This document shows positions 27,974 to 36,762 of a stretch of 64,000 nt of DNA, in pieces. The stretch is from the NCBI RefSeq assembly GCF_015904235.1, contig NZ_JADZLT010000052.1, positions 230,402 to 294,401 on the forward strand, given 5' to 3'. Under the pieces are notes generated by a model. The model saw only the letters and a program-made list of their open reading frames with translations, had not been told where the DNA came from and did no database searches. Numbering within the stretch: position 1 is the stretch's first letter; every line of letters begins with the position of its first letter. A program made the position numbers and the translations under genes. This DNA comes from Methylobrevis albus. Lineage in GTDB: Bacteria > Pseudomonadota > Alphaproteobacteria > Rhizobiales > Pleomorphomonadaceae.

Positions 27974-29613
27974 GCGATCCGCGCCGCGAGCGGCTGCTCG
28001 ACCTGCTCGTCCCCGCCGCGGGCATCCATCCCGCCTTCACCGCCGTCGATCCGGACGGCGTGCTGCTCGCGCGGGTGATCGCGATCCGCCCGCCGCTCGC
28101 CGGCGTGGTTGACCGGGCTCTCGACGCCTTGCCCGAGGATTTCGGCGCCGCCGATCTCGAGGCCCATGCGGCGCGAGACGCCGATGGCTTCGAGGCGCTG
28201 CGCGAGCTCGTCTTCGGCGCCTATTATCTCAGCCCCGCCGTGCGCCGCGTGATCGGCTACGATGGCCAGCAGGCGCAGTCGCTGCCGCGCGACGGATTCG
28301 GCGCCGAGGAACTGGCGATGGCCATGCTGGAGTCGCCGCCGCGCTGGCGCGATCCGCGCCAGACCACTCCCGCGACCGGGCCTGCACCCGGCGATCAGCG
28401 AAGGACCGCGATGCACGCCCACCCCGTCCGCCACGTCGCCAACCCGCTCGCCGTCCGCGGCGACTACGGGACACGCCAGCGCGCCGTGCTGAACCACGCC
28501 GCCGGCGCCGAGGCCGCCGCCGAGATCGCCGCCTGGCCCGGCTACGCGCCGACGCCGCTGCTATCGCTGCCCGGCGCCGCGGCGCGGCTCGGTGTCGGTC
28601 AGGTGCTCTACAAGGACGAGGGCCGGCGCTTCGATCTCAAGAGCTTCAAGGCGCTCGGCGGCGCCTATGCCGTGCTGCGCATCCTGCAGCGGCGGCTCGC
28701 GGACACCGGGGTCACGGCGAGCGCCGCCGAGTTGATCGCCGGCGCGCACCGCGACCGCGTCGCCGACATCACGGTGGCGACCGCCACCGACGGCAACCAC
28801 GGCCGCTCCGTCGCCTGGGGCGCCGGCCTGTTCGGCTGCCGCTCGGTCGTCTACATCCACGAGAACGTCAGCGCCGAGCGCGAGGCCGCGATCGCCGCCT
28901 ACGGCGCCGAGATGCACCGCGTTGCCGGCGGCTACGACGACAGCGTCCGTGCCGTCGCGCGCGATTCGGCCGAGCGCGGCTGGACGCTGGTCGCCGACAC
29001 GTCGAGCGAAGGCGGCCGCGACGTGCCGATGACGGTGATGCAGGGCTATACGCTGATCGCCGAGGAGGTGCTGGCTGTAACGGGCGCCGAGCCGGCCACC
29101 CACGTCTTCGTGCAGGCCGGCGTCGGCGGGCTGGCGGCGGCGCTCGCCGGGCATTTCTGGGAGCGCTTCGGCGCCGCCCGGCCGCGGCTGGTCGTCGTCG
29201 AGCCCAATCTTGCCGACTGCGTGTTTCAGACCGTCGAGGCCGGCCGGCTGGTGGCGCTGGAAGGCTCGACCGACACCTTCATGGCGTGCCTTGCCGCCGG
29301 CGAGGTGTCGCCCGTCGCCTGGGAGATTCTCGAGGGCGGGCTCGACGACGTCGTGGCGCTGCCCGACGAGGCGGCGATGGATGCGATGCGCCTGCTCGCC
29401 GACGGCATCGACGGCGACCCGCCGATCGTCGCGGGTGAATCTGGCGCCGCCGCGTTCGCGGGGCTGGTCGCCGCGGCGCTCGATGGCGAGGCCGGAGCAC
29501 GGCTCGGGCTCGACGCGGCATCGCGGGTGCTGGTGATCGGCAGCGAGGGGGCGACGGACCCCGCGACCTATGCCCGCGTGGTGGGGCGCCCGGCCGAGGC
29601 CGTGGCGCCGTGA
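27970..29613 (+). CDS. Fusion: gluconate dehydrogenase subunit 3-like domain + diaminopropionate ammonia-lyase
   Basis: 547 residues with no stop between two unlike halves. Residues 1-~140 resemble the GMC-associated small subunit (helical, FGAYYLSPAVRRVIGYDG). Residues ~148-547 are a PLP fold-type II enzyme of diaminopropionate ammonia-lyase type: YKDEGRRFDLKSFKALGGAY with the PLP Lys, TATDGNHGRSVAWGA, HVFVQAGVGGLAA and GESGAAAFAGL. DAPAL converts 2,3-diaminopropionate to pyruvate and two ammonia via 2-aminoacrylate. An internal ATG at 28411 with GAAGGA upstream begins the lyase in the same frame, so both a fusion and a separate 400-residue lyase could be made. Confidence 0.85.
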   Translation: MSDPRRERLLDLLVPAAGIHPAFTAVDPDGVLLARVIAIRPPLAGVVDRALDALPEDFGAADLEAHAARDADGFEALRELVFGAYYLSPAVRRVIGYDGQQAQSLPRDGFGAEELAMAMLESPPRWRDPRQTTPATGPAPGDQRRTAMHAHPVRHVANPLAVRGDYGTRQRAVLNHAAGAEAAAEIAAWPGYAPTPLLSLPGAAARLGVGQVLYKDEGRRFDLKSFKALGGAYAVLRILQRRLADTGVTASAAELIAGAHRDRVADITVATATDGNHGRSVAWGAGLFGCRSVVYIHENVSAEREAAIAAYGAEMHRVAGGYDDSVRAVARDSAERGWTLVADTSSEGGRDVPMTVMQGYTLIAEEVLAVTGAEPATHVFVQAGVGGLAAALAGHFWERFGAARPRLVVVEPNLADCVFQTVEAGRLVALEGSTDTFMACLAAGEVSPVAWEILEGGLDDVVALPDEAAMDAMRLLADGIDGDPPIVAGESGAAAFAGLVAAALDGEAGARLGLDAASRVLVIGSEGATDPATYARVVGRPAEAVAP

Positions 29614-29624
29614 GCCGGCCGGCC

Positions 29625-30401
29625 TCAGCCGATCTGCCAGCCGCCGTCGACGGTGATCGACTGTCCGGTGACGTAGCGCGCAAGGCCCGACGCGAGGTAG
29701 ACGTAGGTGCCGGCGAGATGCTCGAGCGGGCCGAGATGGCCGACGGGAATCCGGCTTTCCAGCGCGCCGCGCACCTCCGCCTCGGCAACGCCGCGCAGGG
29801 CGGCGCGGTCGCGGAACAGCTGGCGGATCATCGCGGTGTCCATCTGGCCCGGGCAGACGGCGTTGACGAGAATGCCGGCGCCGGCGAGTTCGGCGGCCAT
29901 GCTCTGCATCACCCCGATCATGCCGAATTTCGAGGCCGAATAGGCGGCGTTTTCGCGCCCGCCGCGCAGGCCGAACAGCGACGAGGTGAAGACGATGCGC
30001 CCGCCGCGGCCGTGCGCCAGCATCCGCTGGGCGCCGGCGCGCGCGGTGATGAAGGCGCCGGTGAGATTGACGTCGAGCACGCGGCGGAACTCCGCGGCCT
30101 CCATCTCCACGGCGTGTTTCAGGAGCAGGATGCCGGCGTTCGGCACGACGATGTCGAGCGGGCCGAGATAGGCTTCGACCGTTTCCACCGCCGCGGCGGT
30201 GGCGCCTGCGTCGGTGACGTCGAGCACGAGCGGCAGCACCTTGCCGCCGATCTCCGCCGCCGCGCTCTCCACCGCCCCGGCCTGCACGTCGGCGAGCGCG
30301 ACGGCGGCGCCTTCCGCGACATAGGCCCGCGCCACCGCGAGCCCGATCCCCTGCGCCGCGCCCGTCACCAGCGCCACCTTGCCGTCCAGCAGACCCGCCA
30401 T
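29625..30401 (-). CDS. SDR family oxidoreductase
   Basis: 258 residues, ATG at 30401. Classical SDR: VTGAAQGIGLAVARAY, VPNAGI (instead of NNAG), catalytic Ser in VFTSSLFG, YSASK and the C-terminal ITVDGGW. NAD preference is suggested by the acidic residue in VALADVQ. Convergent with the lyase gene and divergent from the M20-like gene, with dyad 5 between. Substrate unknown; likely a hydroxy intermediate of the island pathway. Confidence 0.93.
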   Translation of the reverse strand: MAGLLDGKVALVTGAAQGIGLAVARAYVAEGAAVALADVQAGAVESAAAEIGGKVLPLVLDVTDAGATAAAVETVEAYLGPLDIVVPNAGILLLKHAVEMEAAEFRRVLDVNLTGAFITARAGAQRMLAHGRGGRIVFTSSLFGLRGGRENAAYSASKFGMIGVMQSMAAELAGAGILVNAVCPGQMDTAMIRQLFRDRAALRGVAEAEVRGALESRIPVGHLGPLEHLAGTYVYLASGLARYVTGQSITVDGGWQIG

Positions 30402-30443
30402 CGCATCCTCCCGCAGCAGAGCCGGCGCGCGTGCGCGCAACCG

Positions 30444-30462
30444 CCTTGCATCCGGAGCAAGT
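30444..30462. promoter_or_regulatory. Regulon dyad 5, between SDR and M20-like genes
   Basis: CCTTGC-N7-GCAAGT, 11 of 12 arm bases matching, placed 43 bp from the SDR start and 35 bp from the M20 start, so a single site could serve both divergent units. Confidence 0.65.
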
Positions 30463-30496
30463 TACATGCCGCGATAAGTGGGCCGAGGGCAGGGGC

Positions 30497-31714
30497 ATGA
30501 CGATCGCCGACGCCATCTCGGCGGCGGTTGACGCCCGATCGGGCGATCTCCTCGCCTTTCTCGGCCGCCTCGTTGCCGCTCCGAGCCCGAACCCGCCGGG
30601 CGACACCCGCGCCGTCGCAGCCCTCGTCGCCGACCGGCTGGCGCGAGCCGGGATCGCGCACCGGATCGTCGCGAGAGTGACCGAGAAGCCGAACCTGATC
30701 GCCGTCGCCGACAGCGGCCGGCCGGGGCCGCATCTCGTCCTCAACGTCCATCTCGACACCATCCACCCCGGCGAGGCTTCCGACTGGTCGGTGCCGCTCT
30801 ATGAGGCGACGCAGCGCGACGGCCGCATCCTCGGCCTCGGCGTCGGCAACATGAAGGGCGCGGTGGCGGCGATGACGCTCGCCTTCGAACTGCTCGTGGA
30901 GCGGCGGGCCGACTGGTGCGGCCGCGTCACCTTCACCGCCGTCGCCGACGAGACGGTGTTCGGCCCCGACGGCGCCGCCTTCCTGCTCGACACCGAGCCG
31001 GACCTTATCGGCGACGCGGTGATCTGCGGCGAGGGGCCGGGGGCGATGGGTCTCGGTCTCGCCGAAAAGGGCGTGCTCTGGCTGGCGCTCGACGCGGTCG
31101 CCCCCTCGGCGCAGGGCATGCTGGCGCGGCCGCGCTCCTCGGCGACGACCCGGCTCGCCGCCGCGATCGTCGAGCTCGACGGCTGGAACGACGTCCATGC
31201 CACGGCGCCGGACGAGATCGCCGCGGTGGCCGCGCATCCCGAGCGCGACGGCCTGCGGCTCTCGGTCAACACCGGCACGCTCGCCGGCGGCCGTTTCGTC
31301 AGCCAGTCGGCGACGCGGGCGACGGCCGAGATCGATTTCCGGATTCCGCCCGGCCTCGACATCACGACCATCGAATCCCGCGTCGACGCGGTGATCGCCC
31401 GCATCGGCGGGCTGGCGCGGCGGCCGATCAAGGGCTGGGAACCGAATTGGACCGCGGCGGACAGCCCGATCGTCGAGGCCGTCGCTGCCGCCCACCATGC
31501 GGTGCGCGGCGCGCCGGCGGTGCCGGTCGTGCGCCTGCCGGCGAGCGACGCCAGCCGCTGGCGCCAGCGCGGCATCCCGGCCGTCTGCTACGGACCGCAG
31601 GCCGACCTCGTCTCCGGCGTCGACGACTGGGTGTATGCCCGCGACGTGATCGACTGCGCGAAAATCTATACCGTCGCGGCGCTCGCCGTCCTCGCACCGG
31701 CGCCAGCCGCCTGA
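30497..31714 (+). CDS. M20-like peptidase/deacylase family protein with altered metal ligands
   Basis: 405 residues from ATG 30497 (GAGGGCAGGGG upstream). Overall ArgE/DapE-like architecture with HxD in LNVHLDTIHPG. By eye, however, the bridging Asp of the usual DMKG motif is Asn (GVGNMKGAVAA), the metal-binding second Glu of the EE pair is Thr (VADETVFG), and the C-terminal AHxxDE motif reads VSGVDDWV without the His. It may use one metal, act on an unusual substrate, or be a non-hydrolytic binding protein. Position beside the gamma-glutamyltransferase and lyase genes suggests an N-acyl amino acid role. Confidence 0.82.
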   Translation: MTIADAISAAVDARSGDLLAFLGRLVAAPSPNPPGDTRAVAALVADRLARAGIAHRIVARVTEKPNLIAVADSGRPGPHLVLNVHLDTIHPGEASDWSVPLYEATQRDGRILGLGVGNMKGAVAAMTLAFELLVERRADWCGRVTFTAVADETVFGPDGAAFLLDTEPDLIGDAVICGEGPGAMGLGLAEKGVLWLALDAVAPSAQGMLARPRSSATTRLAAAIVELDGWNDVHATAPDEIAAVAAHPERDGLRLSVNTGTLAGGRFVSQSATRATAEIDFRIPPGLDITTIESRVDAVIARIGGLARRPIKGWEPNWTAADSPIVEAVAAAHHAVRGAPAVPVVRLPASDASRWRQRGIPAVCYGPQADLVSGVDDWVYARDVIDCAKIYTVAALAVLAPAPAA

Positions 31715-31758
31715 AGCCGTCCACCGAACCTGCGACCAATCCCCGAGGACCCCGTTCC

Positions 31759-33237
31759 ATGCTGCTGCCAGATCCCTTTTCGTCGAAGCCCCGGCCCGCC
31801 GTCTTCGGCATCCGTGCCGCGATCTCGGCGGCGCATCCGCTCGCGACCGCGGCGGCGCAGGCGGTGATCGAGAAGGGCGGCAACGCCGCCGACGCGGCGA
31901 TCGCGGCGCAGGCGGTGGTCGGCGTGCTGGTGCCCGAATCGGGTGGCATCGGCGGCGACGGCTTCTTCCTCGTCCGCTCGGGGCCGGGCGAGGTCACCGC
32001 CATCAATGCCGCGGGCGCTGCGCCGCGCGCCGGCCTGCCGGCGGCGATCCGCGACGACGGCACGTCGGTCAACGTCCCCGGCCTCGTCGGCGGCTGGGCC
32101 GAACTTTCGCAGCGCTTCGGCCGCTTGCCGCTCGGCGAGAGCCTCGCGCCGGCGATCCGCATCGCGCGCGAGGGCATGCGCGTGCGGCCGCGCCTCGTCA
32201 CGACGGTCGAACAGCAGCGCGAGCGGCTGCTGCGGGGCGGGGCGGAGGCCTCGGTGTTCCTGACGGCCCGGCCGCACGACCTCGTCCGCCAGCCCGAACT
32301 CGCGGCGGCGCTGGAAGGCATCGCCGCAGGCGGCGCCGACTGGTTCTACGGCGGGCCGCTCGGCGCCGCGATCGCTAGCGCCGTGGCGCGCCGCGGCGGG
32401 CTGATGACGGCGGCGGACCTCGCCGCCCACGAAACCGTGGTGGTGCCGCCGATTTCCGTGACCTGGGCCGGGCGCACCGTCTACGTGCAGCCGCCGATGT
32501 CGCAGGGCATCCTGCTCGCGATGGCGCTGCAGGGGCTCGGCAAGCTCGGCAGCCTGCCGCCGGAGAAGGTCGACCACGCCGCGGTCGAACTCACCGAGGC
32601 CGCCTTCGGCTTCCGCGACCGCTGCGGCGAAGGCACGGCGCTGCTCGCCGAAGAACTCCCCGTCGACCTCGACCGTGCGTCGGGCCGCGGCGGGCCGCGC
32701 GGCTATCTCCACACCGCCGGCGTCGCCGTCGCCGACAGCGACGGCACGGTGATCTCGTCGCTGTTCTCGGTGTTCGACAATTTCGGCTCGGCGATCTACG
32801 TCCCCGAAGGCGGCTTCGTGCTCAACAACCGCGCCGGCGGCTTCACGCAGGCGCCGAACGAGGTGGCGCCCGGCAAGCTGCCCGTGCACACCCTCGCGCC
32901 AATGCTGATGGAGGAGGAGGGCGGCGCGCTGGCCCTGTCGACCCCCGGCGCCGACGGCCAGGTGCAGACCCTGCTGCAGATCCTCTGCTCGACCGTGCTG
33001 CTCGGCCTCAACCTGCCGGCGGCGATCGAGCGTCCGCGCTGGCGCTCGGAGAACGGCAAGCTGCTCGTCGAGGCCGGTCATCCGTCGGCCGAGGTGCTGC
33101 GCGCGCTCGGTCACGCGGTGGCGGAGATGCCCTATGGCGACATCCGCGGCGGCGGCGTGGTGGCGGCGGGCCTTGCCGGCGAGGTGCCCTATGCGGTGTC
33201 GGATTTCCGGCGCGAGAACTGGAGCGGCGCGGTCTGA
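31759..33237 (+). CDS. Gamma-glutamyltransferase family protein (Ntn hydrolase)
   Basis: 492 residues from ATG 31759. GGT landmarks: ISAAHPLATAAAQAVIEKGGNAADAAIA, PESGGIGGDGFFLV, VNVPGLVGGW, PPMSQGI, and the autoprocessing region YLHTAGVAVADSDG, where the Thr aligns with the catalytic nucleophile although the usual TTH reads TAG. FVLNNRAGGF and LSTPGADGQ follow. No signal peptide is seen, so it is probably cytoplasmic, unlike E. coli GGT. It may hydrolyse a gamma-glutamyl or similar amide. Slightly short (family about 530-580). Confidence 0.88.
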   Translation: MLLPDPFSSKPRPAVFGIRAAISAAHPLATAAAQAVIEKGGNAADAAIAAQAVVGVLVPESGGIGGDGFFLVRSGPGEVTAINAAGAAPRAGLPAAIRDDGTSVNVPGLVGGWAELSQRFGRLPLGESLAPAIRIAREGMRVRPRLVTTVEQQRERLLRGGAEASVFLTARPHDLVRQPELAAALEGIAAGGADWFYGGPLGAAIASAVARRGGLMTAADLAAHETVVVPPISVTWAGRTVYVQPPMSQGILLAMALQGLGKLGSLPPEKVDHAAVELTEAAFGFRDRCGEGTALLAEELPVDLDRASGRGGPRGYLHTAGVAVADSDGTVISSLFSVFDNFGSAIYVPEGGFVLNNRAGGFTQAPNEVAPGKLPVHTLAPMLMEEEGGALALSTPGADGQVQTLLQILCSTVLLGLNLPAAIERPRWRSENGKLLVEAGHPSAEVLRALGHAVAEMPYGDIRGGGVVAAGLAGEVPYAVSDFRRENWSGAV

Positions 33238-33244
33238 CGCGGCT

Positions 33245-34147
33245 TTAGCCGGCCGCGACGAGCCGGGCGATGCCGTCCTCGAGCCCGATCTTCGGCCGAT
33301 AGCCCAGGCGCTGCGCCGCCCGGCCGAGGGCGAGCGGGCCGATGACACCATCGCCCGCCTCGCCGCCGCCGGACACGACGTCGAGCCGCAGGGCAGGCAG
33401 CAACGTCCGCACGATTTCACCGATCTCCGCCTCGGAACGGTAGTCGCCGCCGGTGATGTTCACGGCGACGCAGCCGCCGGCGGGCGTCGCGACCGCGGCC
33501 GCGACCGCGTCGACGACGTCCTCGACCGCCACGAACTGGCGCATCGCGCCGCGCTCGTCGGCGAGCGTCACGGCGCCGCCGGCGCGCCCCGCCGCGATCA
33601 AGCCTGCGATCAGGTAGGGCGAGGTGCGCCCCGGCCCGTAGATCGACGAGATCCGCAGCATCCAGGCGTCGAGGCCGCCGGCGGCGGCGTAGGCGGCGAC
33701 GACCTGTTCGGCCGCGACCTTGCTCGCCCCATAGGGCTCCGCCTTGCCGATCGCCCCGTCCTCATCGACCGGCTGGCGATCGGCGCGGTCGCGGTAGACG
33801 GCGTTCGAGGAGAAATGCACAAGCCGTGGCGCCCCCGCCCGCCGCATCGCCTCGACGACCGCCAGCGTGCCGGCGACATTGACGTCGAACATCAGCGCCG
33901 GGTCGTCGCGCGCGAGCATCGGGCCGGAGATCGCGCCGGCATGGACGACGACATCCGGCCGCACGGCGGCGACGCTGGCGATCACCGCCGCCCGGTCGCG
34001 CAGGTCCAGCGCGATGACGCCCGCGCCCCGGTCCGCGGCCCGGTCCGCTGCGAGGTCGGTCGCGACGACGTCGTGGCCGTCGGCGACGAGCCGGGCCGTG
34101 AGGTGGCGCCCGACGAAGCCGGCGGCGCCGGTGAGGAAGATCCGCAT
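33245..34147 (-). CDS. NAD-dependent epimerase/dehydratase family protein (extended SDR)
   Basis: 300 residues, ATG at 34147. Rossmann loop FLTGAAGFVGRHL, acidic VVATDL, HAGAISGP, VHFSSNAVY and active-site YGASK with Ser in FSSN. Extended SDRs act on nucleotide sugars or, in uronate and hydroxy-acid pathways, on small sugar acids. Encoded 12 bp downstream of the PuuE-like gene in the same operon; physiological substrate unknown. Confidence 0.9.
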   Translation of the reverse strand: MRIFLTGAAGFVGRHLTARLVADGHDVVATDLAADRAADRGAGVIALDLRDRAAVIASVAAVRPDVVVHAGAISGPMLARDDPALMFDVNVAGTLAVVEAMRRAGAPRLVHFSSNAVYRDRADRQPVDEDGAIGKAEPYGASKVAAEQVVAAYAAAGGLDAWMLRISSIYGPGRTSPYLIAGLIAAGRAGGAVTLADERGAMRQFVAVEDVVDAVAAAVATPAGGCVAVNITGGDYRSEAEIGEIVRTLLPALRLDVVSGGGEAGDGVIGPLALGRAAQRLGYRPKIGLEDGIARLVAAG

Positions 34148-34159
34148 CGCCGTCTCCCG

Positions 34160-35056
34160 TCAGGCCGGATGCACGCGCATCCAGTGTTCCGCGATCTCGC
34201 GCCCGGTGGCGACCCAGACCCGGTCGCGGCTGCGGACATGGTCGAGGAAGCGCACGAGGCCGGTGATCCGCCCGGGACGGCCGATCAGGCGGTCGTGCAC
34301 AGCGAGCGACATCATCTTCGGCCGGTCGGCGCCCTCGGCATAGAGCGTCTCGAAGCAGTCGATCATGTACCGGGCGAAGTCGTCGCCGGTGGAGAAGCCG
34401 AGGTTCTGGTCGAAGCGGTTGTCGTTGGTCTCGAAGGAATAGGGGACGACGAGGTGCGGCCGGCCGGCGGCCTCGACCCAGAACGGCAATTCGTCGGCGA
34501 GGCTGTCGCGGTCGTAGAGCAGCCGCCCGGTTTCGGCGAGCAGGCGGCGCGTGTTGCCGCCGGGACGGCCGGTCATCCAGCCGACCGGCGCGACGCCGGC
34601 GACGCGCTCCAGCGTCTCGAAGGCGAGGCGGATGTGCTCGCGCTCCACGTCCTCCGGCACCGTCTGGTAGTCGAGCCAGCGGTAGTGGTGGCTGACGAGT
34701 TCGTGGCCGTCGGCGACGAAGGCGCGGGTCAGCGCCGGGGCGCGCTCGGCGGCGCGGGCGACCGCCAGCAGGCAGACCTTGACCTCGAAGCGCCGGAACA
34801 ATTCGAGCAGGCGCCAGCCGCCGACGCGCGAGCCATAGGCGAACACCGATTCCACCAGCGGGCTGCGCAGCCCCTCCAGCGACGGCTGGCCGATGTCGTT
34901 GAGCGCGCCTTCGGAAACGCCGTCGCCGTCGAGGATCGAGCGCTCGCCACCGCCCTCGAAGTTGAGGTTGATGTTCAGCGCGATGCGCGCGCCGCCCGGC
35001 CACTGCGCATCCGGCGGTGCCCCGGCATAGCCGACATAGTCGCGGTCATCGATCAT
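34160..35056 (-). CDS. Polysaccharide deacetylase family protein, PuuE (allantoinase)-like
   Basis: 298 residues from ATG 35056 (GAGG upstream). The sequence follows the PuuE cyclic-amide-hydrolase subgroup: YVGYAGAPPDAQWPGGARIAL, GERSILDGDG, ELVSHHYRWLDYQ, GWMTGRPGGNTRRL and LLYDRDSLADELPFW. PuuE opens the hydantoin ring of allantoin without the metal cluster of classical allantoinase. Given the hydantoinase A/B genes in the same island, a cyclic amide or ureide substrate is more likely than a polysaccharide. First gene of a two-gene unit with dyad 6 just upstream. Confidence 0.88.
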   Translation of the reverse strand: MIDDRDYVGYAGAPPDAQWPGGARIALNINLNFEGGGERSILDGDGVSEGALNDIGQPSLEGLRSPLVESVFAYGSRVGGWRLLELFRRFEVKVCLLAVARAAERAPALTRAFVADGHELVSHHYRWLDYQTVPEDVEREHIRLAFETLERVAGVAPVGWMTGRPGGNTRRLLAETGRLLYDRDSLADELPFWVEAAGRPHLVVPYSFETNDNRFDQNLGFSTGDDFARYMIDCFETLYAEGADRPKMMSLAVHDRLIGRPGRITGLVRFLDHVRSRDRVWVATGREIAEHWMRVHPA

Positions 35057-35100
35057 CCCTCGCACTCCTCCGAACGGCATCCGGAGAAGAGCCTAGAGAC

Positions 35101-35119
35101 TGTTGCGCTGCACGCAAGT
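35101..35119. promoter_or_regulatory. Regulon dyad 6, upstream of the PuuE-like gene
   Basis: TGTTGC-N7-GCAAGT: perfect right arm, 4 of 6 left-arm bases. It ends 45 bp from the minus-strand start at 35056. Confidence 0.55.
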
Positions 35120-35208
35120 CTCTTGCTGGATGGGGAGCGAAAGTGCCCTCGGTTCGGCCGGCGGATGACGAACGGGGTGACATTGCGGCGCGATTCGGCC
35201 TGGAAGTC

Positions 35209-35227
35209 ACTTGCATGGAGCGCAATT
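35209..35227. promoter_or_regulatory. Regulon dyad 7, upstream of hpaB-like gene
   Basis: ACTTGC-N7-GCAATT with spacer beginning ATGG, 11 of 12 arm bases matching. It ends 42 bp before the ATG at 35269. Confidence 0.65.
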
Positions 35228-35268
35228 CGCCCTAGACTCGGGCTCACCTCTCACCGGATTGCCCCGCC

Positions 35269-36762
35269 ATGCCTGTCCGCGACGGAAACGCCTACATCCA
35301 AGCGCTCCGCGACGGTCGCCGCGTCGTCCTCGACGGTCGCGGCGTCGCCGACGTCACCACCGATCCGGCCTACCGCGGCACGGTCGCCTCCTTCGCCCGG
35401 CTCTACGACCTGCAGGCGGCGCCCGAAAACCTCGAACTGATGACCTTCGAGACCGAGACCGGCCACCGGGTCAACCGCGCCTGGCAGTTGCCGACCTCGC
35501 CGGGCGATCTCGTGCAGCGGCGCCGGGCGATCGAGGCCTGGTCGGCGTCGAACTTCGGCTGGCTCGGCCGCTCGCCCGACCATCTCGCGACCGCGCTCTC
35601 CGGCCTGATGATGGGTTCCGAGGTGATGGCGCGCCACGACCCCGCCCGCGCCGCCGCGTTCCGCGACTACTTCACCTATGCCCGCGACCGCGATCTCTTC
35701 GTCACTTACGTGATCCAGAACCCGCAGGCCGACAAGTCGAAGTCGCCGTCGGCGCAGGCGCGCGACGTCGTGCTGCACATCGTCGACCAGGACGCGAGCG
35801 GCATTACCGTCTCGGGCGCCAAGATGCTGGGCACCGCCACGGTGATGTCGGACGAGGTCTTCGTCGGCAACATCCAGCCGCTGAAGCCGGGCGAGGGCGC
35901 CTATGCGCTGAGCTTTGCCGTGCCGGTGGCGACGCCGGGCGTCGTGCTGCTGTCGCGCCGGTCCTACGAGACGGGGGTCACCAGCGGCTGGGACTATCCG
36001 CTGTCGAGCCGCTTCGACGAGAACGATGCCGTCGTCGTGTTCGACGAGGTCAAGGTGCCGTGGGAGCGGGTCTTCGTCTGCGGCGACGTCGCGGCGGCGC
36101 GGGCGCAGTGGCACGAGACGCCGACGCACGTCTACCAGAACTACCAGTCGCAGATCCGCCTGATGGTGAAGCTGCGCTTCCTGCTCGGCCTCGCCCGGCG
36201 CATCGCCGAGGTCAACGGCTCGGCCGGGATGCCACAGGTCGAGGCGGTGCTGGCGCGGCTCGCCTGCGAGGCCTCCATCGTCGAGGGCATGGTGGCCGGC
36301 ATGGAGGCGGCCGGGCGCCGCGTCGGCCCGTTCTTCGTGCCCTCGCCGCACCTGCTCTATGCCGCGCAGACCTATACCCAGGAGCTCTATCCGCGCTTCG
36401 TCAACGCCATCCGCGACCTCGCCGGCGGCGGTGTCATCATGCTGCCGTCGTCGATCCGCGACCTCGACGATCCGGAGATCCGCCGGCATATCGAAGGTAC
36501 GCAGGTCTCGTCCGTGACCGATGCGCTCGGCCGGATCGGCGTGATGAAGCTCGCCTGGGACGCGCTCGGCTCGGAGTTCGCCTCGCGCCATGTCCAGTAC
36601 GAGATGTTCTACGCCGGCGCCTCCTACGTGAACCACGCCAACGTCAACCGCACCTACGACTGGTCCGCCGCCACGGCCCTCGCCGATGAGGCGCTCGCCC
36701 TGTCACCGCGGCCGGCGTTTCCGGCGGGCGGCGCCGGGCCGCAGCGCGAGGCTGCGGAGTAG
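35269..36762 (+). CDS. hpaB: 4-hydroxyphenylacetate 3-monooxygenase oxygenase component family (HpaB-like)
   Basis: 497 residues from ATG 35269. HpaB/acyl-CoA-dehydrogenase-like fold: YIQALRDGRRVVLDGRGV at the N-terminus, YFTYARDRDLFVTYVIQNPQ, SGAKMLGTATVMSDEVFVG (flavin-contact region), VFDEVKVPWERVF and the helical C-terminus. Such proteins use reduced FAD to hydroxylate phenols or N-heteroaromatics. No HpaC flavin reductase is in the window, so reductant would come from elsewhere. It is the last gene of the island and is preceded by dyad 7. Confidence 0.9.
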   Translation: MPVRDGNAYIQALRDGRRVVLDGRGVADVTTDPAYRGTVASFARLYDLQAAPENLELMTFETETGHRVNRAWQLPTSPGDLVQRRRAIEAWSASNFGWLGRSPDHLATALSGLMMGSEVMARHDPARAAAFRDYFTYARDRDLFVTYVIQNPQADKSKSPSAQARDVVLHIVDQDASGITVSGAKMLGTATVMSDEVFVGNIQPLKPGEGAYALSFAVPVATPGVVLLSRRSYETGVTSGWDYPLSSRFDENDAVVVFDEVKVPWERVFVCGDVAAARAQWHETPTHVYQNYQSQIRLMVKLRFLLGLARRIAEVNGSAGMPQVEAVLARLACEASIVEGMVAGMEAAGRRVGPFFVPSPHLLYAAQTYTQELYPRFVNAIRDLAGGGVIMLPSSIRDLDDPEIRRHIEGTQVSSVTDALGRIGVMKLAWDALGSEFASRHVQYEMFYAGASYVNHANVNRTYDWSAATALADEALALSPRPAFPAGGAGPQREAAE

